A stretch of DNA of 64,000 nucleotides from Nissolia schottii. Its lineage: Eukaryota; Streptophyta; Magnoliopsida; Fabales; Fabaceae. The notes below the pieces were generated by a model. The model made no database searches and was not told the origin of the DNA. It saw only the letters and a list, made by a program, of their open reading frames with translations. The DNA is taken from contig QANU01067122.1 of NCBI GenBank assembly GCA_003254905.1, positions 201,972 to 265,971 of the forward strand, in the 5' to 3' direction. The position numbers were made by a program, and so were the translations under genes. Shown here piece after piece: positions 30,327 to 41,362 of this stretch. Within the stretch, counting starts at the first letter, position 1. The number at the start of each line of letters is the position of its first letter.

Positions 30327-31339
30327 TCAGGAAGATGCTAATATCTTTTCTTTGACATACTTGATACAAGCAACCATTTTCTCATTGTCAGGGAAGTTTT
30401 CTTTGATGATTGGGGCATCCTTGAAATTATTAAACCATGGATGCAAGTGAGGAAATTTCTCAGCTTGTAGGACCTTCACTTCAACCAGATCTCCCACAGT
30501 TACCAAATATTTTAAAAGTGACCCAAAAGCTATGTCCACAATGTTAATAGTGTTTCCTCCAAAGAATTTCTTCTGATCACCCAAGCACTGATCCTCAACA
30601 ACTCTGAAATGTTCCCAAATCTTCTCTGCAGCCTTCTCCCTCTCTTCACCAGTGGCGCGGTAGAGTGCCACAATTGCAAGAACCTTTAAACATTAGGAAA
30701 ACCAGAGCAAAGAAAATTAAGACAATACACAAAATTAATAGAATTTAATTTAATTTTGATATGGTGTTAGTAAAAGTTTTTTTACACAATCATTTAATTA
30801 TGTATAGTCATATCATCGAAAGTAGTTGACTCTTATAATCACTACTTCAAAAATCTTATCTATAACCATGTATGTTTATATTTGTGTGTATCAAAATTAA
30901 TCTTGAACCGACTTGCTTAAAGGATAGTTGAAAATGAGTTGGATTGATTATTCTTAGTATAAGACCATGAGCTTATATGATCATGTTGGAAAGGCTAGAA
31001 AAACACACATGGTTGAGTTTCTAAACATACCATTTGATCAGCATATGCAACCCAAAACCTTGCCTGAGCTCTCTGATAGGGATCAGCAGGGACCAATGGG
31101 TTCTGTGGCCATATCTCATCAATGTATTCAACAATGATCATGGACTCACATAGGGGTTTTCCTGCATGAACAAGCACTGGGACCTTCTTTTGAACAGGGT
31201 TGTATTGAAGGAGTTGAGGACTCTTGTTGAACCGGTCTTCCTCTATGTTTTCATATGGGATACCCTTCAACTTTAGGGCCCATACCACCCTCATAGTGAA
31301 GGGACTATACCAAAATCCGTGTAGCTTCACCTCATCCAT
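30327..31339 (-). CDS. Tau-class glutathione S-transferase, copy 3 (221 aa)
   Basis: Exon 1 is 31031..31339 and exon 2 is 30327..30683, phase 0, 347-bp intron. Catalytic Ser12 in YSPF and the [10 protein letters not shown] glutathione site are intact. Exon 1 has [10 protein letters not shown], where copies 1 and 2 have [10 protein letters not shown]. Exon 2 begins [16 protein letters not shown] and has [18 protein letters not shown]. The coding region is intact, but the TATA box is altered (see 31400-31407), so expression may differ from its siblings. Transcribed in the same direction as the rest of the array. Confidence 0.94.
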
Positions 31340-31399
31340 CTTTAATTGGCTTCAGTTCCTTATTTTTTTTTTATCCTAAAGCCAACACTGAACTGTGTC

Positions 31400-31407
31400 T
31401 TTATGTA
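31400..31407 (-). promoter_or_regulatory. Degenerate TATA box of GST copy 3
   Basis: The aligned element reads TACATAAA instead of TATATAAA, 61 bp upstream of the start codon. All four sibling copies keep the consensus. Confidence 0.65.
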
Positions 31408-31584
31408 GTGATCTGATGAGAACATGATCATTGGAGTCCTTAGGCTTGTTCAACAAGTTCAAACTTCAGAAATATAATATAATAAAATATATGAAGTGTC
31501 GTTAGTTCCTTTTACGGAAGTACAACATAAATTTTGCATTTAAATTATGTGAAGCATTAGTAAGAGTGGTCAAAAAAAATTTTG

Positions 31585-31589
31585 TGACG
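31585..31589 (+). promoter_or_regulatory. TGACG half-site upstream of GST copy 3
   Basis: Same aligned TGACGTTTAC context as upstream of copy 2. Confidence 0.4.
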
Positions 31590-31750
31590 TTTACAAAACA
31601 TTATTTTTCATGAGTGTAAGCTTCCTTGATCCTTCGTCTTTGTTCTTTTGGGTGCCCTTATATAAAAAAGATTATTGATCCATTAATTATCAACCAATTA
31701 TTATTTATATTACATATAGGACTTTGGAGACACGTTTGAATGTTTGTGGA

Positions 31751-31983
31751 TGTTTTGGATGAATTATTGATTTAATATATCGTATATTGGTCTTATATTG
31801 ATTTAGTTTGATTATACTCTGACTTATCATTTAATGTGTCAAACTTATAAATAGGTGTAAGCACTCTATTTAATCACAACATTCTGTAATACATGTGTTG
31901 TTCTCTAGTTATTGTTGTTGTCTCTCTAGTTATTTCCTATTCCCAAATTGCCGTTTTTCCACGATATTTAATAGAGTTTTACT
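31751..31983. repeat. LTR-like segment shared by GST repeat units (unit 3)
   Basis: Third, more diverged copy (begins TGTTTTGGATGAATTATTG, ends ACGATATTTAATA). Confidence 0.42.
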
Positions 31984-32070
31984 TCCGTTGCCTTAGAGCT
32001 TAGGCTCTTTGTTTTCTGCTCTCCACAAAACATCTCTTTGTTGCCATATCTAGTTTTCTGACTTCTAGAC

Positions 32071-32482
32071 CATGGTTATCGAATTGCAATACATACTGTG
32101 TATCATCAAGGCAAATTATGAATTGTGAATTGTATCAAATTGTAAGATACAAAAACATAACAAAAATTTGACATGTAATAAACAAAATGACATTTAGATT
32201 AAGAATTGACAAAGTCAATAACATCACGTTAAGGAATGAGGATAAACAAAGGGTTGTTGGGGAAGTAATTTCGGAATAAAGAAAAAAAAATAATGGGTTT
32301 AGGGTCATATTCAGGCCCATATGTATCGCATCATACGATTTGTAACGCAAATAGTATGATTCGTCAAACGATTCAAGCGATTCGTCTACTACTCTGATTT
32401 TGATAAACAAGTCGTATCAAGGCTCATGTATCATATTGTATCACGCAATATGCGATACAAACGATAGGATTCGATAACCATA
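32071..32482. mobile_element. hAT-like MITE, 412 bp
   Basis: Ends are inverted: CATGGTTATCGAAT at the left and TATGGTTATCGAAT on the minus strand at the right. The 8-bp flanks TTCTAGAC (32063-32070) and ATCTAGAC (32483-32490) form a target duplication with one change. Sibling spacers at about 27950 and 30020 carry a single CAATCTAGACTTGG at this position, which is the empty site. Internal sequence repeats TGATAC/GTATCA words; there is no transposase. Confidence 0.78.
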
Positions 32483-32746
32483 ATCTAGACTTAGTATTGA
32501 GAATTGAATTCTAGTAATTGTAGAATTCTAGTCAATTAGTTGAATTCAATAGGGGGTAACGAGTCCCAATCTATTTGGTATCTAGGTTGAAGCATTATTT
32601 CAAATGAAACCCGATGCATTAACACATCAAATACAAATCAATTGAAACTTTTATTACTTTCAAGCATAGTAAGACAAACCCCAACCAAAGTTTGGTACTT
32701 GGTTATCATAAAGAAATACCACTTAGAGACGACTCATTAAGATATA

Positions 32747-32958
32747 TGTTAAGCATTGTGGGTAAACGAGGATTGTGGTACACTAGACAAGAAAGAAACC
32801 AAGAAAAATAAGGATTCTATTATGTGATTAGTTTTTAAATGTGCATGTTTAAAAGGAATGATGTTCTTATTTATAGGTTAAAAATAAGATAAAAATAATT
32901 ATAATAAACTACTGATGAGATAGATAAGTATCTTAATAGATAAGTAAATATCTTAACA
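32747..32958. mobile_element. Solo LTR, 212 bp, in the 3' flank of GST copy 4
   Basis: Begins TGTTAAGCATTGTGG and ends ATCTTAACA, with TG..CA termini. The 5-bp flanks ATATA (32742-32746) and ATACA (32959-32963) differ by one base. The other GST units read AAGATACAAATAG without interruption, so the insertion and its boundaries are confirmed by comparison. A TATA-like TTATTTATAGG lies near position 32870. Confidence 0.8.
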
Positions 32959-32999
32959 ATACAAATAGTTTATATTATCACTTCATAGAAGATACCATC

Positions 33000-34107
33000 T
33001 TAGGAAGATGCCAACATCTCTTCTCTGATAGGCTTGATACAAGCTAGAATTTTCTCATTGTCAGGGAAGTTTTCTTTGATAATTGGAGCATCCTTGAAAT
33101 TATTAAACCATGAGTTCAAGTGAGGGAATTTCTCAGCTTGTAGGACCTTCACTTCAACCAGATCTTCTAGAGCTACCAGAAATTTGAAAAGTGACCCAAA
33201 AGTTATGTCTACAATGTTAATAATGTCTCCTCCTAAGAATTTCTTCTGATCGCCTAAGCACTGATCCTCAACAACTCTGAAATGTTCCCAAATCTTCTCT
33301 ACAGCCTTCTCCATCTCTTCACCAGTGGCGCGGTAGAGTGCCACAATTGCAAGAACCTTTAAACATTGACCCCAACATTATTGACACTTGAATCAACATA
33401 CGAATACTAGAGCATAGAAAATTGAGAAAATACCCAATTACTTGAATTGACCCTTATAATCATTTAATTATGTAGTCATATTATTAAAAAATAGTTGACT
33501 CTTATGATCACTACTTCAAAAATCATGTAAATAAAGTGAGACTTATGATCTACTTTATTGATCAAATAGTGATATCCCTCACTGTATTCTTTAAAGTGAG
33601 AGATCTCACTTTAAAGGATCCTTGTCCATGTAACCATGTCTGTTTATATTTACATGGACATTATGTCAATATTAATCTTAAATTGACTAGCTCAAAGGGT
33701 AATTGAAAACGTTTCATTAATTATTCTTAGCATAAGACCATGTGCTTATGATCATGTTGGAAAAGCTAGAAAACACATGATTGAGTTTCTGAACATACCA
33801 TTTGATCAGCATATGCAACCCAAAACCTTGCCTGAGCTCTATCATAGGGATCAGCAGGGACCAATGGGTTCTGTGGCCATAACTCATCAATGTATTCAAC
33901 AATGATCATGGACTCACATAGGGGTTTTCCAGCATGAACAAGCACTGGGGCCTTCTTTTGAACAGGGTTGTATTGAAGGAGTTGAGGACTCTTGTTGAAA
34001 CGGTCTTCCTCTATGTTTTCATACGGGATACCCTTCAACTTTAGGGCCCATACCACCCTCATAGTGAAGGGACTAAACCAAAATCCATGTAGCTTCACCT
34101 CATCCAT
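33000..34107 (-). CDS. Tau-class glutathione S-transferase, copy 4 (221 aa)
   Basis: Exon 1 is 33799..34107 and exon 2 is 33000..33356, phase 0, 442-bp intron. The active site reads [11 protein letters not shown]: Ser12 is kept but Tyr11 is replaced by Phe next to it. It shares ELWPQ and YDRAQ with copy 5. Exon 2 carries [35 protein letters not shown] and [15 protein letters not shown], and is the most diverged C-domain of the array. The intron contains a ~100-bp insertion with a perfect 12-bp hairpin (33589-33616). The reading frame is fully open, so it is presumably functional. Confidence 0.93.
33589..33616. repeat. 12-bp perfect inverted repeat with 4-nt loop
   Basis: CTTTAAAGTGAG, loop AGAT, then CTCACTTTAAAG, in the intron of GST copy 4. 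It lies in a ~100-bp segment missing from the introns of the sibling genes, so it is probably a small MITE or its relic. Confidence 0.85.
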
Positions 34108-34167
34108 CTTTAATTGGCTTCAGTTCCTTATGTTTTTTTTCCCCTAAAGCCAACATTGAACTCTGTA

Positions 34168-34175
34168 TTTATATA
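34168..34175 (-). promoter_or_regulatory. TATA box of GST copy 4
   Basis: TATATAAA on the minus strand, 61 bp upstream of the start codon. Confidence 0.72.
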
Positions 34176-34346
34176 GATCATTGAAGTCATTTGGCTTGTT
34201 CGACAAGTTCAAACTTCAGAAATATAATATAATAAAATATATGAAGTGACCTTAGTTCCTTTCATGGAAGTAATCGTCAACGTAAATTTTGGATTTAAAT
34301 TATGTGATGCATTAGTGTCGCCAATATCATCAACCAATTATTATTT

Positions 34347-35266
34347 GTACAACTACACGTACACCCTAAACCTATACTCATACATACACCTGTATAAAAA
34401 TACAGTGAGCCCCCTCAAATAACCACCGACTCCACTCTCACTCTCACTCACACTCTCACCCACTCGCGCGTAAAAAATAAGCATATTTCAAAACCTTCCC
34501 GCTTCCACTTTCTTCTGTTTTCTCTCTTTTCTCTCGTCGCTCTCATCTCTCATCACTCTCATCCTTCGTTCTTTTTTCACTCTCGTCACTGTTATCTATC
34601 GCACCTCTCTTCACTCTCGTACTCATATAAAAGATCATGCACTTAAATCACATAGCAAAATACTTAACTGTATTTTAAGTTTTATGCAAATCTGTACAGT
34701 TTTGTGCATGTTTGTGAAGTCTTGTGCATGTGAAATAACATTTATAAAGTTTGTCCATTAAATGTGTATAAATTTTGTGAACCTATTTATGTTTGAGCAA
34801 AATCACAGTGTTGTACACAAGTGCGTAATGTTTATGCATAAGATCATATAATGTTTGTGCACATAGCCATATAGTGTTTGTGCACTAAAATCTGATATCA
34901 TATTCTGCAATATTACTTTGTGCACTCCAATCAGATATCATATTCTGCAACATACACACTTACCACCATTATTAAAGATAGATCTCATCCGTTTAAAAGA
35001 AAACCAACCTTTTATTTGATAAGAGGATGAAGATCAGGAGGATGACAATGATGAGAGGATGAGAGGATGACAATGATAAACATAACAGAACAAGGATGAG
35101 AGGATGAAGACGATGAGTGAAAATGATGACGAGAACATTCAGAATTGGGGCGCGTTGTGTATAATTTTAGGAACTGTACACTATACATATAATGATCATT
35201 AATTGCGTATAAATGAATGGTGTATGTACGGGTGTATACTTTTGTGGTGTACACGAAACATTTCTG
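34347..35266. mobile_element. Non-autonomous element of unclear family, 920 bp
   Basis: Interrupts the GST unit's CAACCAATTATTATTTATATTACAT tract: the left flank ends TTATTT (34341-34346) and the right flank resumes TTATTT (35267-35272). Siblings keep the tract uninterrupted. The ends carry related inverted words (ACACGTACACC near the left; CGTGTACACC on the minus strand near the right). The inside has repeated TTTGTGCA motifs and no coding frame. A 6-bp duplication fits none of hAT, PIF or CACTA well, so the family is left open. Confidence 0.6.
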
Positions 35267-36153
35267 TTATTTATATTACATATAATATAAGACTTTGGAG
35301 ATATGTTTGTTGACGTTAGAATAAATTATTGATTTAATTCCTAGATTGATTTTAGGCATTGACTTATATTTATCTTAATAAAGTTGGCGCTTGATGTATA
35401 ATTTGGGTCTATCTTAATTTTACATAATAACAATCTTTAGGTTTATTTTATTTGTAATGAATGGTTAGGATTTTATACCCTTTGTTAAAGTTGATTTGTT
35501 TGTTTGTTGTAATTATTGTTGATATATTTAATTATTATGTTTACACCTTATTTATAATTATGTATTACATATAATTAAGGGATACAAGAAAAAACTGCTT
35601 CAAGTATCTAATTTTTTTTTTCACTTTTATCCTTCCAAACGTTATGATACTATTGATGACTAACCAAGACATAAGATTCGATTTTATTTTATTAAATGAT
35701 AACAATTAATTGGTAACCAACTCAAATTTATTTAATTTTTTGGTCAAATTTGGCAACGAAGTGATGCTCCGCTAGTAATATTAATAATAATTAGACCCTT
35801 CATCCACCATGACCCCCCTGACCCCCTAGATCCCACCATTATCTTTTCTAGAGCATAAGATCCACCAACCAGTTAGGTTCAAATAGCCACCAATCAAGAA
35901 GTCAAAAATGCTGATGAAATGAGCACTGGCAGATCCAAACACACGCATCAATAGATTGTCAAGGAAATGGGCCAGGAGCCTCCCAAAGAGCGACGAATTT
36001 GAATGGTGTTAAAGCTCCACAACCACCGCCACAAAAAAGGCGTTAACTTTTTTTTTTTTCGTTTTCTAGTTTAATTGATTGTATTGCAAGTGCAATATGC
36101 TCTTCTGCAACCTTTAAATGAGTCACAAATGGTTTTACTGATCCTCATGTTAG
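35267..36153. other. GST array spacer, diverged
   Basis: It begins as the continuation of the GST unit (the GACGTTAGAATAAATTATTG segment) and then diverges into unrelated AT-rich sequence up to the Copia target site. No gene seen. Confidence 0.5.
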
Positions 36154-36396
36154 TGTTACGTAATAACTTTGAAAAACAAAATAATATAGAGAAGGAGTAA
36201 ATTAGTAAGTTTGTGTATATTCACGTTGTTGTAATTACATGCAAAATTCCTCAACCTTATATAGGCTTTGGTATACAAAACATTACGTGATAGTGAAACT
36301 ACTATTCTAGTACGCCACCCATTTGATAGACAATAATAATAGAGAACCACAAATATTTCCTTATTTTGAGGGAATGTAAACCATTATTCTTTAACA
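36154..36396 (-). repeat. 3' LTR of the Copia element
   Basis: On the minus strand it begins TGTTAAAGAATAATGG and ends GTTATTACGTAACA. Paired with 39686..39938. Confidence 0.9.
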
Positions 36397-39300
36397 TACC
36401 CTTCCTTAAATTGAAAGCTCTCAAGCTTAAGTTTACATTCAATTACATATTAAAAATGTCTATTAACTTTCTCAACTTTTGAAAATGTTGTCTGAGAGGT
36501 TTATCTGCAAGTTGTTTTTCACTTCTATAGTAATCAAGCTTAATTGTTCTTTCATTACAAAGATCTCTTAAGAAGTAATATTTCACATCAATGTGTTTAC
36601 TTCTTCCATGCAATACCAGATTTTTTGATAATTTGATAGTAGAGCTGTTGTCACAAAAAATATGATGGTAGCATCTTCTTGCTTGAATTGTAGCTTTGCA
36701 AGAATTTTTCTAAGCCAATTCACCTGACAAGCTCATATTGTAGTAGCAACAAATTCAGCTTTTGCCCTTGATAAGGTGACAATGGGTTACTTCTTGGATG
36801 ACCATGACACAGTCGCTGCTCCAAGCATAAAAACATAACTTGAAGTGCTCCTTCTATCATCTTGATCTTCGGCATAATCACTGTCTGTAAATCCAATCAA
36901 CTTTTTTTTCTCTCCCTTTTTGTAGAGTAATCCAAAATTCTTGGTTCCTTGCGAGTAACAAAGGATTCTCTTGGCAGCTAGCATGTGTGATTCAGTTGGG
37001 ATTTCTATATACTTGCTTATAAGAATCACTGGATACATAATGTCTAGCCTTGTAGTAGTTAAATACATCAAATTGCCTGCAATTTGCTTGTAAAGTGTGT
37101 TGTCGACCTCCTCCCCTTTTTCATCTTTGTTAAACTTCAATCCAAACTCAGTTGGAGTATTTATAGGATTGCTATTCTTCATCTTGAACCTGTCCAAAAC
37201 CTCACGTTCATCTTTTGGGAAACAAAAATCCCATCATTTGATTGTACTACCTCCAAGCCAAGAAAATAATGCATTTTTTCAAGATCAAACATTTCAAACC
37301 CATCCATCATAGACTTCTTAAAATCATCTAACATGGTAGCATCATTCCCAGTATATATATGATCATCAACATATAAGTAAACAATGAGCATTTTTTCACC
37401 ATCTTCAATTTTGACAAAAAAGTGTATGCTCATATAGACATTTTTGAAACCCACATTTAGAAAATAAGTTTCAATATGACTATACCAAGCTCGTGGAGTT
37501 TGTTTTTGTCCATAAAAGCATTTTTCAATTTATAAACTTTATACCCATTACCTTATCTTAATATAACCAGGGGTTGTTCAACAAATACCTTTTCCTCCAA
37601 GTTTTCATGCAAGAATGTTGATTTGACATCTAGTTGATAAATAGGTCAAGAATTTTATGCCACCAACGCAACTGCCAATCTGATTGTGTCATGTCTTGCA
37701 ACTCGAGCAAAAACTTATGTATAGTCAACTCTATACTCCTATTTGTATCTCTTAGCCACCAATCTTGCTTTGTACTTGTTAATTTCATCGTTCTCTTTGA
37801 GCTTTGTTATGAAAATCCATTTCAGACCGATAGTCTTGTATCCTTTCGGAAGATCAGTTAACTCCCACGTCTCAATTTTATTCTAATGGCTTCGATTTTT
37901 GCATCCATTGCCTTCTTCCATTTTGCTTCCTTGATAACACTTTCAAAGTTTGTTGGATCACAATTTGCAAATAAAGCAAAATGTGTAATTTCATCTTTAT
38001 CAATTCCGGTTAACTCATAATCTTGCATCCATTTGTGTCTTCTTCTAACATGGCAAAAGCCTTGAGTTGTTACAGTAGTTTCTTCTCCCGCTGTTGGTAA
38101 AGTTTCAGCAATTGGTGGAACTATATTTGCTGAAATTGCAGATAATGAAGTTACTGCTTCAAATTCATTATCATCAAGAACTTGAGTAGGCTTCTTCTCA
38201 TCCCAAGTCCGTGTATTTTCTTCATCGAAAATAACATCTTTGCTAGTCACAATTTTCTTTGTCAGAGGATTGTAAAACTTGTATGCCTTTGATGTTTCGT
38301 TGGCATCAAGGAACACACACTTATCACCTCTATCATCAAGCTTCTTACTCTTTACATCTGGGAAATGTGCATAGACAGCACCCAAAAATTTTGAAGTGAT
38401 CTACAGATGGTCTCCTTTCACTCCAAGCTTCCTCCAGTGCCATATCTCGAAGGGCAAAAGTAGGACTCCTATTCAAGAAATGGATGCTCCAATTTATAGC
38501 CTACGGCCAGTAATCCTTTGGAATTCTCCCTTTCGCTAACAAACTACAAACCATGTTGAGGATTGTTCTGTTCTTCGTCTCTGACACTCCATTTTGTTGA
38601 GGTGTATAGGCAAGGAAAAGCTCTTTTCTAATTTCATGACTCTCAAAATACTACCAAATTTATTTGAGTAATATTCTCCACCATGATTTGTTTGGAGAGT
38701 TTTAATGTTCTTTCTAGACTAATTTTTAACACGAGTTTTGGAGTTCTTGAATCCATTAAAGACCTCTGATTTCTCCCGTAAAAGGAAAATCCAAGATTTT
38801 CTAGTGTAATCATCAATGAAGTTGATAAAGTATTTTTTACCTCCATTGGAAGTCGGAGTTATAGGACCGCAAATGTCAGAATGGATTAGCTCCATGACCT
38901 CCTTGGCTCTCCGTGACTTGGCTTTTGGGAACTGGGAACAATGTTGTTTCCCAATGACACATTCTTCACAAACTTGAAAGGGAATAACAATTTCAGAAAG
39001 ACCAGTTACTATACTTTTCTTTTGCAAGATCTTCGGTCGACTAAAACCCAAATGACCATAGCGAAAATATCACAACCATATAGGGTCTTTCACGTCTGCC
39101 ATCAAACAAGGTTGAGCACTCTCAATCTTCAATGAGAACAACCTTTTGGACAAGCAATATTTTTTCCACAATGGTGACATCCACCATTTTATCCCCATGG
39201 AACGCTTCTTGTTGCTGACCTCCATGGTTCTAGAACAATAGCTAGTGATAGATTCTCCATCCTTCATTTGTACAGTCTCGAAGTCTCTCCTCAAGGCCCG

Positions 39301-39685
39301 AAGTCTATCTTCAAATCCCAAATATTCTTGGAAGTTTATTTGCAAATAATTGTTTCCAAAATGAGACAATCGATAGCTTGAAAGAGATAATTTTTTGCTT
39401 TTAAATCTTTCAGTTTCTTTGCTTTGAACTTTGCTTTTTGTTCATCCGTCATATTTGCTTCTTTTGCAGATTCTCTAAACCAGATTCGATAATTGACCAA
39501 AATTCGTTTGACAGTAAGAAATTCTCGATCACCATGCTCCAATGGTCATAGTGACCATCAAAACGAGGGATGGTTGATTGCACAAAACTACCTTTCGATG
39601 TCATGGTTGATGAAGAAAAAAGGATGGAAGAAAAAAATGTGCTCTCAAAAACTCATATGCCCAGGTTAATGAACTTTGACACCAT

Positions 39686-39938
39686 TGTTACGTAATAATG
39701 TAGAAAGACAAAACAATATAAAGAAGGAATAAATTAGTAAGTCTATTGTATATTTATGTTGTTGTAATTACATGCAAAATTCTTTAGCCTTATATAAGCT
39801 TTAATATACAAAACAATACATGGTAGAAAACTACTATTCACTTAAGCTATCTACTTTAATATAGAAACACTAATAATAATAGATAACCACAATGAAATTT
39901 TCTTATTTTGAGAGAATGTAAACCATTATTTTCTAATA
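39686..39938 (-). repeat. 5' LTR of the Copia element
   Basis: On the minus strand its first bases read TATTAGAAAATAATGG (TG decayed to TA) and it ends ATTATTACGTAACA. The matching TATAAGGC segment is a candidate promoter. Confidence 0.9.
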
Positions 39939-39943
39939 GTTAG

Positions 39944-41362
39944 TTTCTCACTGTTTCCATCACTTGAAACAAACAACTCACATCTTGAATGATTTGGAGA
40001 AAAATAAAAAAAAAGGCGTTAATTTTGACCTTAACCATCACAAAAATTGAACAATCAATCCAATCAATTGATTCCTAAAGCTCCAAGGCACAAATAACGA
40101 CCTCAACAAAAAATTTTAGGGTTTTTTGGAAAGAAGCACACTGGGTTATCTCCAATGTTAACTTCTAAGCATTCAATAAAGCCTGTTTTCCTTTCATAGC
40201 CAACAATTTAGTTGTGGCCAAATCCAACAATGGGTTTGTGGGGTTATCTCAGAAGATCCTATGGACCTTATTATGAGAAGTCTCCGAAGACTGCTAGAAA
40301 TGGTGTCAATTCTGATGGAAGAAGAGAGAACAATGAGAGAGGAAAGCTTTTATTTTTTATTTTAATTATATAAATGTACTTAATCATACAAAAATTAGGA
40401 AAAACAATTATGACGTGTCAGTGTACATTGGAAAGAGGTAACAGATGTTAGCAGCAATAGGTCATTAAAAAGGTTACCGGCTTTGCACATTTCCTACGGC
40501 TTATAACAGAATGCATTCATGTCTGGTGCAGCCTAGGCCACAAGGTGCAACATACACTAAAATTACGAGGTGCATCTAAGACATCGCCTTGATTTTATAT
40601 TAATTTAGTTTTATTTTATTTTGATTTATTATTTATTGTGTCAAGCTTATAAATAAACAGAGACTTTCTTGCAATCACACAACATTCAATAATACAAATG
40701 TCTTTCTTTGATTATCGTTGTTATCTTGCTGGCTATTTTTCTGTTTTGAAATTTTCGTTCTGCCACGATGTTTAACATAATTTTGGAGTCATGACATCCA
40801 CATTGGTTATTCTCCATGTTCTTAAGTTTGGTTAATGTTTGATACACCATTGATTGATGCCCCTATGCCTTTGCCTTTGCGTAGATCTGCCTCCGCGCAA
40901 ATCCAAATTGTTGCCTTAATTGCTTTTGAGCAGTACGTTGTCTTAACTTCCTCCAAGCATTTGTTGACTTTATTGATTTTGCCCAATCCAAAATCGTTGC
41001 ATTTGCTAGTTCTACTTAGTTCAAACTCATTGCATCTATTGATTTTTTCTAGTCCAGACTTGCATTGAGAATTAAAATCTTACCAATTGTAGGGTTCTAG
41101 TCGATCAGTTGGATTCAATAGGGATTAATGGGTCACAACCTATTTTGTATGGAGATTAGAGCATTATTTCAAGGGAAACTTGATTCATTAACGCGTCGAA
41201 TACAAACCAACTCAAACTTTTATTACTTTCAAGCATACTAAGACAAACCCCAACAAAAGGTTGGTATTTGATTATCATAAAGAAATACTCACATAGAGAC
41301 GATTCATTAAGATACAAATAGTTTATATTATCACTTCATAGAAGATACCATCTTCTTAGGAC
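39944..41362. other. Spacer between Copia element and GST copy 5
   Basis: AT-rich sequence, then an LTR-like segment (40590-40777), then the GST-unit 3' flank from about 41070. A short open frame at 40835-41068 lies in a region shared, in decayed form, with the other spacers, and has no family signature. Confidence 0.5.
40590..40777. repeat. LTR-like segment shared by GST repeat units (unit 5)
   Basis: Same segment as in units 1-3; the 3' end is better preserved here (ACGATGTTTAACA). The 5' end is lost or diverged. Confidence 0.42.

Larger units (their letters stand above)
36154..39938 (-). mobile_element. Degenerate Ty1/Copia LTR retrotransposon, 3785 bp
   Basis: Target duplication GTTAG at 36149-36153 and 39939-39943. 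LTRs are 36154..36396 (3' LTR) and 39686..39938 (5' LTR). Next to the 5' LTR the minus strand reads TGGTGTCAAAGTTC, a decayed initiator-Met primer site; AAGGAAGGGTA before the 3' LTR is the polypurine tract. Minus-strand coding relics in order: gag start (MTSKGSFVQSTIPRFDG, ~39603) with LLSNEFW; GAG-pre-integrase and integrase core (39051..38719; HSDICGP and DDYTRKSW); pol linker (38385..37858); reverse transcriptase YVDD region (37454..37179); RNase H with DSDYAEDQDDRRST (37197..36787). Several frameshifts and stops and an internal deletion make it non-autonomous. LTRs differ noticeably (roughly 15% by eye over the first 100 bp), so the insertion is old. Confidence 0.93.
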
